This document shows positions 42,431 through 53,815 of a stretch of 64,000 nt of DNA, piece after piece. A program made the translations under genes and the position numbers. Below the pieces are notes generated by a model, which saw nothing but the letters and a program-made list of their open reading frames with translations, was not told the DNA's origin and made no database searches. Source of the stretch: Paralithodes platypus (Eukaryota; Arthropoda; Malacostraca; Decapoda; Lithodidae); the NCBI GenBank assembly GCA_032716605.1, contig CM064506.1, positions 17,557,779-17,621,778 of the forward strand, read 5' to 3'. The first letter of the stretch is position 1. Every line of letters starts with the position of its first letter.

Positions 42431-43590
42431 AGGACTTCTATGAATCGATAATAATAAAATACCTCATTGTTTTTATTTTGAAAGTTGATCCGTAGGTGAA
42501 GACATGGCATGGACTTATAATACATCACTCGACATTTCGTTGAAAGTGATAAGCCTATGATAAACTGCATATAATATATACTGTATATATATATAAGAAA
42601 TTACAACGATAACAGACAACATACATATGCATATACTTTATATATATAAATCTGTATAAAAAACGGTTAGTTTACTATTTTAGTATGTGTTAATTATTAT
42701 TTGGGGCGCAACGTAAATGTCAGAATATATTTTTTACTTGGTTTGCAGTAGCCTGAGAAATAAAATAGAAAGTTGTTTTAACTACCAGAGTAGATATAAT
42801 TAATGTATGTGATTGGTTGTCCTTTTCACAGGGGATAGGTCCGCTTGGGGGCATTTTGAGTATGATCATCCTCATAAAGGGGAGTAAGGCGTAAGGCAAT
42901 AGATAGATAGATTGGTTTAATGCGCAATATTGTTCCAATTTCCAATATATAAAATCAAACAATATGAAATAGAAAATTAAATCTTAAAGTTTATTCATAT
43001 TTGTGACATTGAGGTCACATTTTGTGGAAGTCAAGATACTCAAGTCAAGATCCTCAAACAACTGTTACTCAAATATTATTAACACCAAATGGTTTCTCAT
43101 GCATTGCAAGTTCGCTTAGGTTCACCCACAGTAAATCGACACAAATTAAGCGAACCTATACGTATAAGCGCCAACAGGGGAGTGCAACAGATAGGGTTAA
43201 ACTCCCTTCTGTACGATAATATTGATGCAAACACGACTCGAGACAGAGCCCGAACAGAAACAACATTTTAAGTTTCAATTCAGAAATAATTTAATTTTAA
43301 TGGATCAGTTACATGGAGGCCCTGGTAATACATTCTGACATTTACTTTCTTATCAACATATAGATCTCTTGTCATCCCATTGATATATGTGTAGGGTTTT
43401 AGTTCAATAAATGCCAGGATGATTATAATTTGTGTGTATGTATGTGTGTGAGAGAGAGAGAGATAAAAATACATAAAATAGGAGACATATGCCTAAAACA
43501 TAACATCGATTGAACAAAATTAAAGATTAAAAAATACAGTAGGAAATTAACTAAAATAATATATGGAGAAACAGGAAAATATGCTTGTGT
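42431..43590. other. Gene-free stretch
   Basis: A GATA-tailed LINE 3' end is at about 42825-42920 (GTAAGGCAATAGATAGATAG). A block at 43235-43275 (CGAGACAGAGCCCGAACAG) recurs at 49309-49345. TA-rich microsatellites lie near 42575-42655. No coding sequence is supported. Confidence 0.45.
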
Positions 43591-43594
43591 ATAT

Positions 43595-43680
43595 AGGGTT
43601 GGGTGTGAGAGATATCTGCCTTGTGTGGGCCAATCGGCTTTCTGCAGACTCATTTTCTTATGTGCTATGTTCTTATATAA
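43595..43680 (+). repeat. LINE 3' end (also at 51702-51775)
   Basis: GGGTTGGGTGTGAGAGATAT, then TTCTGCAGACTCATTTTCTT and TATG/TTCTTAT units, shared with the second copy. Short terminal TTCTTATG units are typical of CR1-group 3' ends. There is no coding sequence. Confidence 0.5.
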
Positions 43681-43689
43681 TGAATTCCT

Positions 43690-44500
43690 GTTGAGTATAT
43701 TGAATGTGTCTATACCCTGTCCATTATAGGTACTCAAAAAATCCCGATCCCAACCTCTTAAACCTTTCCCCCCCCCCCCAAATACTTCAGTAATTGAGCT
43801 GTTATAGGGGTGGAAATCATACATCCCATTTGCTCCAGCCCTTTTTTGAGTTTGTTAAGGGGTCAGCATTTTTGGCCTACCTATGATGAATGGACTATCG
43901 TGTACTTTAACCTCAATCTTTCATGACAATCCTTTGTAAAGAAAAAAGTAAAAAAATATAAATATCTTTCTGTAGCCTACTGTAACTGCAAAATTGTCAT
44001 AAGTTTTCATTCCTCCTACGGTAATAATACAAATAATAATAATAATAATATTAACAATACTAATAATACTTATAATAATGATAATATTACTACTAATAAT
44101 ATAAATAATAATAATAAAAACGCTACTACTAATAATAAAAACAAAATAATAATAATAATTTAATTCCTCTATATCTGCAGGTGACTCTGGTGATTGGCAC
44201 ACGTTTTCTAGGCTTAGTAATTCTAGACTGAGCAATATCGGGTTGCATTTGGTAATTCTCATTACACCACTACCATTAATATACTTGTGTGCATTATTAT
44301 TTTCAATGGTGGACTAAATTAAAATGTGCTTTTAGTTGCAATGACTGTCTACAATCACAACAGGCCCACACAGTGTTTATTATCTTAGACTGACAAGCTG
44401 ATCATTATTTTAAGATACCAGATACACCTTATACTTTCCTGTCTCAAAACCTTTCATCTATAATAGCATCCAACTCTCTCGTTCAGATTAAGACACTCTG
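43690..44500. other. Gene-free stretch with AAT-rich microsatellite
   Basis: 44021-44162 is a degenerate (AAT)n/(ATA)n microsatellite. The rest has no ORF or repeat I can name. Confidence 0.5.
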
Positions 44501-44519
44501 TATCTATAGCTAACCCTAC

Positions 44520-46545
44520 ACAATATTATTCAGCTTAGGAAGTATTCTGTCGTCCGTGATTCATGGCGATAGGCACAGTCAAGAGCATAAATGGCGACGC
44601 ACACATTTGAATCAGTATCAGATACAAACTGTATTAAACCTAACTAAATCAAACTTTCTCCACAAGCAGGCAAATAAACTTCTAAATAATCCAAATGATA
44701 ACAAAATATTTTGGTCTACTCTTAACTCATTCAAATCCAACTTCACAACTGCTTCATCCATTCCACCATTAAAATCTCCGACTGGCAATCTTGTAAGTGA
44801 CCCACGAGGTAAAGCTAACCTTCTTGCGGATATTTTCTCCACCAACTCAACCTTAGATGAAATAAATCAAGATGTCCCTGTACTTAATTTTAATTCGCCT
44901 GAAATTCCCTCACTTAAGATCCACACCAGACATGTCAAAACTATTTTGCAGAATCTCTCAGTAGATAAGGCTCCTGGTCCAGATGAAATTCCTCCAATAG
45001 TACTTAAGAATTGCTCCTTGGTGCTCGCTCCTGTATTGGCAAAAATTTTCCGTCTATGTACTCATACCTCATGCTTCCTAGTACCCTGGAAAGAAGCAAA
45101 CATCCATCCAGTTCCTAAAAAAGGTGCCTCTTCAGATCCATCAAACTACAGACCTATAGCTATAACTTCTACTCTTGGTAAAGTCTTTGAAATTATATTA
45201 AATAATCACATAATTAAGCATTTTGAGAATAATAAATTAATCAGTGATAGGCAATATGGTTTTAGACGATGTCGATCAACTGCAGACATTCTTTGCCTTC
45301 TTACGCATCAAATCAACCAAGCTACAGACCAACATGGTGAAACACATACAATAGCACTGGATATATCAAAGGCATTTGATAGAGTCTGGCATCAATCCTT
45401 ATTGTCGAAGATGTCACACTACGGCCTTGCATCATTAGTTCCACTAATTTCTTCTTATCTTCATAACAGAAAAATATGTGTAATGGTAGATGGCCTTTAT
45501 TCTCAATTTCACTCAATAAATGCTGGTGTTCCCCAGGGATCAGTTTTGGCCCCAACTCTGTTCCTCATTCATATCAATGATCTCATATCTACCACTCATA
45601 ATCCAATACATTCCTACGCAGATGACTCAACACTCCACAGTTCCTTCACATTTACCAATTCTTTCACCCAACCCGATCTTATAAATTCAAAAATAAGCAC
45701 TGCAATTTGTCTGAACCAGGACCTTTCTAGAATTGAAGAATGGGGACAAAAGAATCTAGTTTCCTTTAATGCACAGAAAACCAAGTACATTACATTTTCT
45801 AACCGACAGAATCTCACTGACTCCCATATATTTTTTAATGATGTAAATATTCCCACTTCCCCTAGTATTGACATTCTCGGTGTAACATTAACTACTAACT
45901 TGAGCTGGACACATTATGTTAGAAGCATTGCGAAGAATGCCTCTAAGAAACTGGGACTCCTGTACAGAGTTCGAGAATTCTTCACTGACGAGTAGTTGGC
46001 AGTTGGCCGTAATATATAAAAGTCATGTGCGTTCTCAGATGGATTACTGTTCACCTCTGTGGAGTGGAAGTGGAGTGGTTGCATTGAGGCAGTTGGACAC
46101 AATTCAAAATAAAGCTATTAGATTAATCAATAACCCTGCAATCACACAGGACCTTCCTACATTATCCATACGAAGAAATGTTGCATCCCTTGCATTATTC
46201 TACAGATATTTTCACAGCAATTGTTCCGAGGAACTTGCTTCAATTGTGCCGCCTCTCCACATCTTTCCCCGTAGAACTAGGGCAGCTGAGAGCGCCCATG
46301 GATTTACACTTTCTCCTCCACAATGCAGAACTTCTGCTTATCAAAATTAATTTATCCCTAGAACTACTACTCTTTGGAATTCACTTCCCTCGAATTGCTT
46401 TCCACAAACTTACAATCTACAAATGTTTAAATCCAGTTGTTACAAACATTTTATGAATGGAGGATGCCTTTAGGCACATGGACCTTTTTGTTTTATCTGT
46501 GTTTTTCCTTCCTCCGTTCATAGTCTCTTAAAAAAAAAAAAAAAA
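44520..46545 (+). mobile_element. 5'-truncated LINE with poly(A) end
   Basis: It begins inside the region before the RT (VVRDSWR-like residues near 44545) and runs through RT and C-terminus to a stop at 46471-46473. A short UTR ends in an A run at 46531-46545. A poly(A) end differs from the short tandem tails of the CR1 and stack families, so this is another family, related to the CR1/L2/Daphne group by sequence style. Confidence 0.8.
44556..46473 (+). pseudogene. LINE reverse transcriptase ORF, one or two frameshifts from intact
   Basis: A 479-codon open frame (44556-45995) holds the linker (SPTGNLVSDPRGKANLLADI) and all RT blocks: DKAPGPDEIPPIVL, YRPIAITSTLGKVFE, YGFRRCRSTADIL, ALDISKAFDRVWH, GVPQGSVLAPTLF, SYADDSTL. 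After a frameshift near 45990 the C-terminus continues: HVRSQMDYCSPLWSG, LDTIQNKAIRLINNP. A second shift near 46345 leads to TTTLWNSLPSNCF and the stop. The catalytic aspartates are intact. The endonuclease is absent because of 5' truncation. This is the longest uninterrupted RT frame in the window after the CR1. Confidence 0.85.
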
Positions 46546-46655
46546 CACAAAAACAAGACAATACAACATGATTCAGATCTTGGCTTCATAGGTCCAAAGA
46601 CTATACTTGGTGTAACCTTATAATAGGCTATATTATATGCTGAAAACTGTAAAGT

Positions 46656-47843
46656 ATGTATGTATGTATGTATATACTCAGCCACATACCCTATTCGTCC
46701 ATTCAGAGCACAGCAGTAACAACAGCTGTCTCGATCTCCGACCAAGTTACTCTCACTACCGTACCAACATCTATTACGACGTCCATTACCTCTGTCCCGA
46801 CCACTACTACTGCCTCTGGCTCTCTCATCGCGACGTTAACGCCTTACATGCGCCCTACCACCACTCCTCGCCGCAAACGTACTACTTTTGTGGCTCCGTC
46901 AGCCCGGGTTCTTACCGATATGTTTGGCCCTGCTCGATGGCCTCGGTTTTTCAAAATTACAGCTGAACCCATGGATGACTTCACAATCTACGCGCTCCTC
47001 CAAGATGAGGTGGGAGCGGTATCCATACATGCGACATCTGCCACTACTCGCGTGATTGAGGTTGCTAATGAAACTCAGTCCACCTTACTGCAGTCTGTCC
47101 TCCGTGGTCCGCATGATAATATGTCGGGTCATGCCGACGACACTCTTAATCAGTGCATTGGCACAATTGCGCTCCCGTCTGACATCTGTGTAGCTGATCA
47201 GAACTTTACCCTAGCTGCTCCGCGTATATGCGCTTCGCTCCGCAAGCATGACCCCACCATTAAATCGGTTGACACGTACACCATCACTGCGAGAGGTGTT
47301 AGAGCCGAAGGTCGGCTCCCTCTCCGCATAGTCAAGATATACTTTGATTGCCACGAACTACCGGCAACTGTCAATGTTGCGGGTCGTAAACTCCAAGTGC
47401 GACCATTCACCCGACGACCACGACAATGCAGGAATTGCTGGAAATTTGGACATCCTGAAAAGTATTGTAGGGCCCTTCTTCCCGTATGCTGTAGATGCGG
47501 CTCCGGTCAACATCTTTACAGTGACTGTTCGTCCCCTGTAGCGAATTGTGTGAACTGTGGTGAGACCCACATTTCCACAAGTAGATCTTGCTCTTATTAC
47601 ACGTTTCATCAGGAGGTAGTTCATTTGCAGTCCACCAAGGGACTCCCATATCGTGATGCAGCACGATTTCTCCAGGGAGAGGGTCTTGCCCCCCGGCGCC
47701 GCATGGCGTCAGTGGTTCGGTCTCATACCTCGGAGCCCCCTCGATCTGATGTGCCGACGTCTTCCTCTACTACCCAGCGCCAACCCCTCTCCTTTACGGC
47801 TAGGGGTCCTATGCTGGCTCTCGCTGTGCCCACTTCGAATTGA
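46656..47843 (+). CDS. LINE ORF1, gag-like protein with three CCHC-type knuckles
   Basis: The frame is open for 395 codons. The first 15 or so codons come from the flanking TATG microsatellite, so the true start is probably lost or lies further in. A Ser/Thr-rich N-terminus precedes a globular middle (about residues 85-250: WPRFFKI and FTIYALLQDE, then LPLRIVKIYFDCHELP and VAGRKLQVRPF), like the RRM-type fold of I/Jockey-clade ORF1 proteins. Three zinc knuckles follow near residues 258-312: CRNCWKFGHPEKYC, CCRCGSGQHLYSDC and CVNCGETHISTSRSC. They bind nucleic acid and help assemble the LINE ribonucleoprotein. A host-domesticated gag was considered, but the LINE context makes it unlikely. Confidence 0.7.
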   Translation: MYVCMYILSHIPYSSIQSTAVTTAVSISDQVTLTTVPTSITTSITSVPTTTTASGSLIATLTPYMRPTTTPRRKRTTFVAPSARVLTDMFGPARWPRFFKITAEPMDDFTIYALLQDEVGAVSIHATSATTRVIEVANETQSTLLQSVLRGPHDNMSGHADDTLNQCIGTIALPSDICVADQNFTLAAPRICASLRKHDPTIKSVDTYTITARGVRAEGRLPLRIVKIYFDCHELPATVNVAGRKLQVRPFTRRPRQCRNCWKFGHPEKYCRALLPVCCRCGSGQHLYSDCSSPVANCVNCGETHISTSRSCSYYTFHQEVVHLQSTKGLPYRDAARFLQGEGLAPRRRMASVVRSHTSEPPRSDVPTSSSTTQRQPLSFTARGPMLALAVPTSN

Positions 47844-49280
47844 TTTGAGGTGCCCCCGACCTCATGACCGTGACCATGTTCAGCCTGTTGCCATTACTCC
47901 TAACATTACTGAACCGTCAGGTGGTGGTATTTCTGCGCCTCCTCAAGCTCCGCCTCCATATACGTAGAGTAGGGATCGAAGTTTCAGTACCGACTCCGCG
48001 AAGATGCGCCCCACTTCAGGGTTCTCTCCTCCTTCTGAGATTAGTTCAGCCGCTATTCCTGCCGACGATCGTCTTGCTGAGCTCGAGGCCAGAGTTGCTG
48101 CGTTTGACGATCTTGTCTCGCCTCCTCCCAACTGGTCACTACCCCATCCAGGCGAGTCCTGTGGGAAAGTCCTCCTGCTAACTCACAAAGAATCAACGCA
48201 TACCATCCTGCATGCAGCTCTGTCTAAATTCCTTTGCCACTCAGTTCCTTCTGATTCCCACCATGAATGTCCTCAAGATTGTTTCTGTGCCGATCATGTT
48301 CGCCAGCGTAATCTTCATCCGTTGGATGTGCTGACTCACTTTAAGACTACCTTTAATCTCCATGATGCCGACATGGTTACTTATGATCTCTACTTCTCAT
48401 TATTCTGTTTACCCCACCCCTAATTCTCCCATCAGCTCGCATCCCCCCCTACTTCACCGTAAGAGGGGTCGTGACCTTGGTTCCTCCCCACCTGCTGACC
48501 GCATACAACGTGTACAATCCACTCTTGCCCCCCCATCGCCGTTGTTTGTGCCATCTCCTCCGGTTCCTAGCCCCTCCTCCATCGTCCAGACACAGATTGA
48601 TGATAGTCCGGTCTCTCAAGAGGCCCGGAGCGATCACCCCCATCTTGATCCTCGGCCTCAGGTCATCCCGCCCCCTCAAACACCCCCTCCATTGTCTGTG
48701 CCATTTGCTCCGGTTCCTGGCCTCTCCTCCATCGTCCAGACACGGCCTGATGGTATCTCAGTCCCTCCTCCTCAGGTCGTCCCGCCCTCCGATGCACCCC
48801 ATCCTGATTCTTGTGGCTGCGGCGTGTGCCGTCTTGCTCGTGAAGTTTGGCTTCACTTTCACGGCCTCGGTACCCTTACACCTCTCCCGTAATGTACTAC
48901 CCGTCCTTTCTCCACCTTTACTGATAGTTTTGCCTTGCCTTGCCCCTCTCACTGTTCGTCATATTCTTAATGCTTGCCCTCTTTACTCCCGTCCTTGTTC
49001 GACATATTTGGCTCGTAGACGTTCTCTGAACTTTTGTAGGGCTCTCCCACCTTTTCCGTCTACCGTCTTTCTTTATTTCTTACCTCTTGTTCACTTCTTA
49101 GTAAAATCTGATTAATCCCGTCCCGACCAGCTTTGCTCCCCCCTGATCATCTTCATTTTCTTTCATCCATGACCCCATTCCTTTAATTGCCGACCCCTTG
49201 GCTTTTGCTAGGGCCAGCCCTATAAAAGTTACGTCCTGTAACTCAGTGTTCTGGTTAAACTATTCATTAAAAAAAAAAAA
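46680..49280 (+). mobile_element. Internally deleted LINE with gag-like ORF1
   Basis: ORF1 (to 47843) is followed by proline-rich, frame-broken sequence. Near 48955-49115 there is a fragment resembling the end of a LINE ORF2 after its RNase H (TVRHILNACPLYSRP). An A run at 49268-49279 closes the element. The endonuclease and RT are missing, so a large internal deletion is inferred. It starts near a (TATG)n run at 46655-46675. Confidence 0.6.
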
Positions 49281-49860
49281 CATACCCTATTGCTGGGGGT
49301 AGCCAACTCGAGACAGAGCCTGAACAGAAACAACATTTAGAGTTCAAATTCTTAGGGTCCGGGACCACTGTCACGTTCCCTCCCCATTTCATTGTCTCCG
49401 CAGCCTTTCCTAAGATTGACAATATTGTGTAGCGGTTGGTAGGACAAATTAACATGCCATCTGATTGAAAGAAGTTCGAGTTAGTTAATTTGTTCATGAA
49501 TTGCATCGACTTACAGGTGAATTACTATGGCAACTTAAGCCGGATTCACACAAGCACTTTAGCGGCATATGTATCGGAGCCAGAGTATCCAAGTCATAAT
49601 GTAGATATAATCGAGTCTAATATCCGACAATTTTCTGCTTCATTATGACTATTTTGTATCTTAGAGGTCCTAATCATGTACAGTCCAATTTAATATAGGA
49701 ATATACAGCAAAATCAATCAAAATAACATGATACACTAACTTGTAGCGGATTCAAGGCTCCGATACATGTAGCCGATAAAGTAGCTTATGTGACGCCGGC
49801 TTTACACAACCCAAACATGCCTCGTAAGTGTAATTGTTCATCATTATGATATATTTACGA
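49281..49860. other. No gene recognised
   Basis: A short block at 49309-49345 repeats 43237-43277. The rest shows no ORF or repeat boundary. Confidence 0.4.
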
Positions 49861-49864
49861 TTAA

Positions 49865-50277
49865 CCCTTTCCATATACCATGACTCAGTTTTCCTTTCAT
49901 TCTGGCTAGGATTGGAAAATTTGTATTAACCCTTTCTCTACCGGCGACGTCTTTTAAATTTGTTCTTGCTACTGCATGTTACACGGTTTTATTCAATTTA
50001 ATAAGGGTCTCCAGCAATGAACAGGCTTCGAACCATCTCACTTAACCCTTTATACTACCACAGACCCTTCTTAAGCTACACAAAATCGTCTAAATATAGC
50101 TAGATTTTTTTTTAAAAGACATCGCCGGTACAGAATGGGTTAAGCTTAGGACGAATCAGTGGGAGTTAAGAGGGTTATGTGAGATAATATTTACTCCTTG
50201 TATTTTTTAGCCCCTTCCTAATCTGCACAAAATCTTCTAATGAAAGCCAATATAAACGTGTCAAAATCCTCGAGGGG
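49865..50277. mobile_element. Family F MITE (outer) carrying a nested family F copy
   Basis: The left end is TTAA (49861-49864) then CCCTTTCCATATACC. The right end is ATCCTCGAGGGG then TTGA (50278-50281), a decayed TTAA. The element is split after GGAAAATTTGTA by TTAA-bounded DNA (49930-50139) and resumes with GCTTAGGACGAATCAG. Other family members show the continuous order (GATTTTATTCAGCTTAGG), which proves the insertion. Confidence 0.78.
49930..50139. mobile_element. Family F MITE (inner, nested)
   Basis: 210 bp between TTAA at 49926-49929 and 50140-50143. The ends are CCCTTTCTCTACCGGCGACG and the reverse complement of CGCCGGTACAGAATGGG. It is nearly palindromic throughout (GTCTCCAGCAATGAACAGG against the ACCACAGACCC block). 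It is non-coding. Confidence 0.82.
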
Positions 50278-50351
50278 TTGAGTTTTTTACAGCTAGTTTA
50301 TTGTAATATATTGGTCAACAAGGCTAAAAGTACCACTATTATTATAATTAT

Positions 50352-50557
50352 CCCTTGGAAGACCGTGATGCATTTTAAGAGTTTATTCTGGCTATCATTA
50401 GACAATTTTCCAGTCTAGGAAGGATCTGTGGGAGTTAAAAAGGGTAAAGACTATCTCCATTAACCCTCTGACTTCCATACACCCTTCCTTATCTGAATAA
50501 AATCGTTCACTAACAGCCAGAAAACAGAAGAAATACGTCACCGTATCTTTAATAAAG
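50352..50557. mobile_element. Family F MITE
   Basis: Decayed TTAA flanks (TTAT at 50348-50351, GTAA at the right). It has the core GTTTATTCTGGCTATCATTA, AGGAAGGATCTGTGGGAG, ACCCTCTGACTTCCATACAC and AACAGCCAGAAAAC in the family order. Confidence 0.75.
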
Positions 50558-50639
50558 GGTAATCTCTGCGCTTATTATTGACAAAAAAGCTACTAATCTA
50601 TTATTAGTACATAGTATTTACATTCACTAATATTGTAAA

Positions 50640-50800
50640 CCAATAACCAATATACAAATCAGTTCCATAGAAAAATACAAATACAAACTACAAATCAGTT
50701 CCATAGAAAAATACAAATACGATTACAAACTACAAATCAATCCCATAGAAAAATACAAATCCGAAATATTGAACAGAGCGGAATTCCACTTACATAGAAA
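50640..50800 (+). repeat. Short imperfect tandem repeat
   Basis: CCATAGAAAAATACAAATAC recurs at about 50668, 50699 and 50741, with a partial copy near 50794. Units are about 35-45 bp with variable spacers. It is AT-rich and non-coding. Confidence 0.7.
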
Positions 50801-50981
50801 AATACATTAACTTTAAAACAGAAATATACTATAAGAATACAAACACTTAATGGACAGTACAGTATCAGACAAAAATCTTCACACACAAGCCTTTAATTCA
50901 GCGTTAATATTCTTTATAAATTGAGGTAAAAAAGACACCAAATAGATCGATGAGTATAGAATATTTGTTCGAGTAATTTTA

Positions 50982-51618
50982 CCCTTTGAAGATTATGACG
51001 CATCATGACAGTTTATTCTGGCTATCATTAGACGATTTTATATTGCTGTGGTGGGCTGGATCTATCAGAGTGAGGGTTGGTGTCCTCTACTTCCCATAGC
51101 CAGTTCTGACTGTACCTTTTTCATCATTCTTATTTCTGACTTTTTTCTTGAGAGTGGTGAAGGTAGTGGGGCCATAATGTTGTGCCCCATGTTTCCCTAG
51201 TGTCTTACTCTCACAGCCCACTGGCACAACTCGGCCTGTCTCTCCCTGGCGTAGGGATGCGGCGACCCCACCGCCCGCCACTTTGGTGGTGCAATAAGCT
51301 TCTGGAGGAGTGGACCACTGGTTCCTATCTTCAGAAAATTCTTGTGCTTGGTATGCTTCCAGCCAGGGCCCCACTGTGGTAAATAAAATAGCAAAACAGT
51401 GGTGGAACTGTCATCCGGGTGAGGGACTGCTCTGGGTCTGCTCCTTCAGTGTTTAGATTTGATGATGATGATGATGATGAAGAAGAATTTGTGGGAATTA
51501 AAAGGGCAAAGATTATCTTAATTAACCCTCTGACTTCCATATACCCTTCCTAATCAAAATAAAATCGCCTAATAATAACCAGAAAACAGAAAATATGCGT
51601 AATAGTATCTTGAAAGGA
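50982..51618. mobile_element. Family F MITE interrupted by an unclassified insert
   Basis: The left part (CCCTTTGAAGATTATGACGC, CTGGCTATCATTAGACGA) stops near 51042. The right part resumes near 51488 (TGTGGGAATTAAAAGGG, ACCCTCTGACTTCCATATAC) and ends GGATTAA. The insert of about 445 bp ends in (GAT)n at 51460-51480 and resembles a retroposon tail. Its head (CTTCCCATAGCCAGTTCTGA) is not recognised. Confidence 0.65.
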
Positions 51619-51701
51619 TTAAGCTGGACTCCACACGAGCACGTTAGCAACGGATGTATCGGAGTCTGTTAGCGAGTTGGGCCTATATTTAGGCCTTATA
51701 A

Positions 51702-51775
51702 TTAGGGTTGGGTGTGAGAGGGATCTGCTTTGTGTTCTGCAGACTCCCATTTTCTTATGTTCTTATGTCTCGGTA
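51702..51775 (+). repeat. LINE 3' end (also at 43595-43680)
   Basis: AGGGTTGGGTGTGAGAGGGA, then TTCTGCAGACTCCC and TTCTTATGTTCTTATG. This second copy supports a CR1-group 3' terminus. Confidence 0.5.
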
Positions 51776-51949
51776 TCCGAGTAAAAAAGAAACTAAAATC
51801 AAGGGTCCGATACACGCAGGCGATGAACTTGCTCGAGTGCCGCCGGCTTCCAGAAGGCACATTTTTCTTATAACTAGAGAGAAGAGTAAAGCTGAATACA
51901 TGGAGTTGTTACACGACCTTTATATGTGACTGTACTCCTAATTACTTAT

Positions 51950-52266
51950 CCCTTCCAGTACCGGTGCCGTCCTTTTAACTTTATACTTTATTCTTTAGCG
52001 TTATTTCTACATAGCGATTTTGATTAGTTCTTTTGCCTTTATATCGTGTCGTCCCTGTTTTGGTTTGTATATTTTGCAAGTTTTACATTATAATATAAAA
52101 TACTATTAGACGATTTTATTCAGTTCAAAAAAGACCTCCAGCAATTGACAGGCTTCGAACTACCTAACTTCACCCTTTTCATTACCACAAATCCTTCATA
52201 AACTGCACAAAATCGTCTCACTATAGCTAAAATACAATTTAAAAGAAGTCACCGGTACAGATGGGG
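51950..52266. mobile_element. Family F MITE
   Basis: The left flank is TTAT (51946-51949) and the right flank TTAA (52267-52270). The ends are CCCTTCCAGTACCGGTGCCG and the reverse complement of GTCACCGGTACAGATGGGG. The interior has GACGATTTTATTCAGTTC and AAATCGTCTCACTATAGC, the paired family landmarks. Confidence 0.78.
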
Positions 52267-52270
52267 TTAA

Positions 52271-52800
52271 CAAAGACCTGTAAAGTAGAATATAAGAGGT
52301 ATGTCTGTATGGACGGAAGACCAGGGCTACAGTGTGCTGGGCTGCTCTGTGGGGTAGCCTATAGGGCCATTCCTTTAAACATCGTAAAAGCTTTCCCTAC
52401 GACCTTTCCCGACCCAGATTGACCCTTATACAGATAAACGATAAGGGTCACAATGGATCACTTATTTCTTCCTTGTTCAGTCAGCAGAGCAGCTCCCTTC
52501 TACTTCATTTTAAAAATACGGGTCTAAGATTTAGCCTTACAATAGACGAGGACGGATGAGATAAGGAAACATTATTGGCAAAACAGCTTGTACGGTGGCA
52601 CTAAAAAGTCATGTCTCAGATGTCATTACGTTTGGCTCGCTCTGTGCTGTATTGATGTCTGTCAGATGTTGAATAGGGTGGATAAGTGTAGGAACATATT
52701 TGTATATCTCACTCAAAAAGAAAAAAATCATGTGTAAATATTGCTAATACCAATTATTGATCAAAACATTGGTGCCAAGACATCACTTATTAGGCCGACT
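52271..52800. other. No gene recognised
   Basis: A 9-bp inverted repeat (GACCCTTAT and ATAAGGGTC, 52422-52450) is the only structure noticed. Confidence 0.4.
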
Positions 52801-52803
52801 GTA

Positions 52804-53062
52804 CACTCGGATGCCATAGTTTCTCGCCCGCTTATAAGAATTTGTGCATCCACCTATGTTTTTCTTTATGCAATTACAACTACAGTATCTGGATTGAATT
52901 TTGGATAGAACTTGCTTTTCAATAAATAGTATGTGTAGTTTTGTAGCTTATGTATAGAAAATTATATTCACAAATTCGTTTCCAAAGATATACTTCCATA
53001 ATTAGAAATAGGTGAAGTCCACTATTTTTTATGAGTGGGCTAGAGACTATGGCATCCGAGTG
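52804..53062. mobile_element. TA-flanked MITE with about 38-bp inverted repeats
   Basis: 259 bp between TA at 52802-52803 and 53063-53064. The ends CACTCGGATGCCATAGTTTC and the reverse complement of GAGACTATGGCATCCGAGTG extend, with few mismatches, into CGCCCGCTTATAA. TA flanks suggest Tc1/mariner mobilisation. It is a single copy in this window. Confidence 0.75.
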
Positions 53063-53209
53063 TACAAGAAATATGGACTTTGAGCAAATGAAAAATACTC
53101 TGAGGAAAAACTCCTATGGGTAAACTACAGGTTCCAAATTCAACTTTGGCTTGCGTAGAAGTAAAGGACTAAAGCCGGTGTGTATTATTCAAAATATGAT
53201 ATTGCTTAA

Positions 53210-53711
53210 CCCCTTGAGGATTATGACACATTTTAATAATATAATCTGACTATCATTAGATGATTTTACACAGCTTAAGAAGGATCTATGGGAATTAAAA
53301 GGGGTAAAGACTATGTCAATTAACCCTCCGACATCCATATACCCTTCCTCTTTTTTATTAACCCCTTTAGCACAATGACGTAATTTTCATCTTATTCTGC
53401 TTACCATTCGATGATTGTCTTCAGCTTCTAATCTACCTCTATGACTTAAAGGGGTAAATACGATCTCAATAAACCGTCCGAAATACATAGATCCTTCTTA
53501 AACTGCATAAAGTCGTCTAGTTGTAGCCAAAATTAAAGGTAAAAAGATGCCATCGTGTTGAAGGGGTTAATAAGTAGTTTAACCAGACCACATTGAGTCA
53601 CAAAATGAGACTCTTAAGGGGCTGGCCCATCTACCCTTCTTAATGTGAATGAAATCGTCTAATAATAGTCAGAATAAACTCAAATTAAAACGTGTCATAA
53701 TCCTCAAGGAG
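53210..53711. mobile_element. Family F MITE (outer) carrying a nested family F copy
   Basis: TTAA at 53206-53209 and 53712-53715. The ends are CCCCTTGAGGATTATGACAC and the reverse complement of GTGTCATAATCCTCAAGGAG. It is interrupted after CCATATACCCTTCCTC by the element at 53362-53566 plus some extra sequence, and resumes with CCCTTCTTAATGTGAATG. Confidence 0.78.
53362..53566. mobile_element. Family F MITE (inner, nested)
   Basis: 205 bp between TTAA at 53358-53361 and 53567-53570. The ends are CCCCTTTAGCACAATGACG and the reverse complement of CATCGTGTTGAAGGGG, closest to the copy at 16530-16722. It is a distinct subfamily from its host element. Confidence 0.82.
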
Positions 53712-53815
53712 TTAAGAAAGGAGTCAGTAAATGCTTCAATTATCAACTACACATTAAATCATGATCAAGAAACTCCACTGTTAAAAATCAAGAGTATAAA
53801 AAAGGTACCGGTATA

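Noticed and set aside
46656..47843. Host-domesticated gag gene
   Set aside because: The frame is intact, but it starts in a microsatellite and is followed by LINE 3' sequence and poly(A), so a plain LINE ORF1 is simpler.
48004..48892. Proline-rich ORFs as a host gene
   Set aside because: Frame-broken low-complexity sequence between LINE ORF1 and a LINE ORF2 C-terminal remnant; better explained as decayed LINE.
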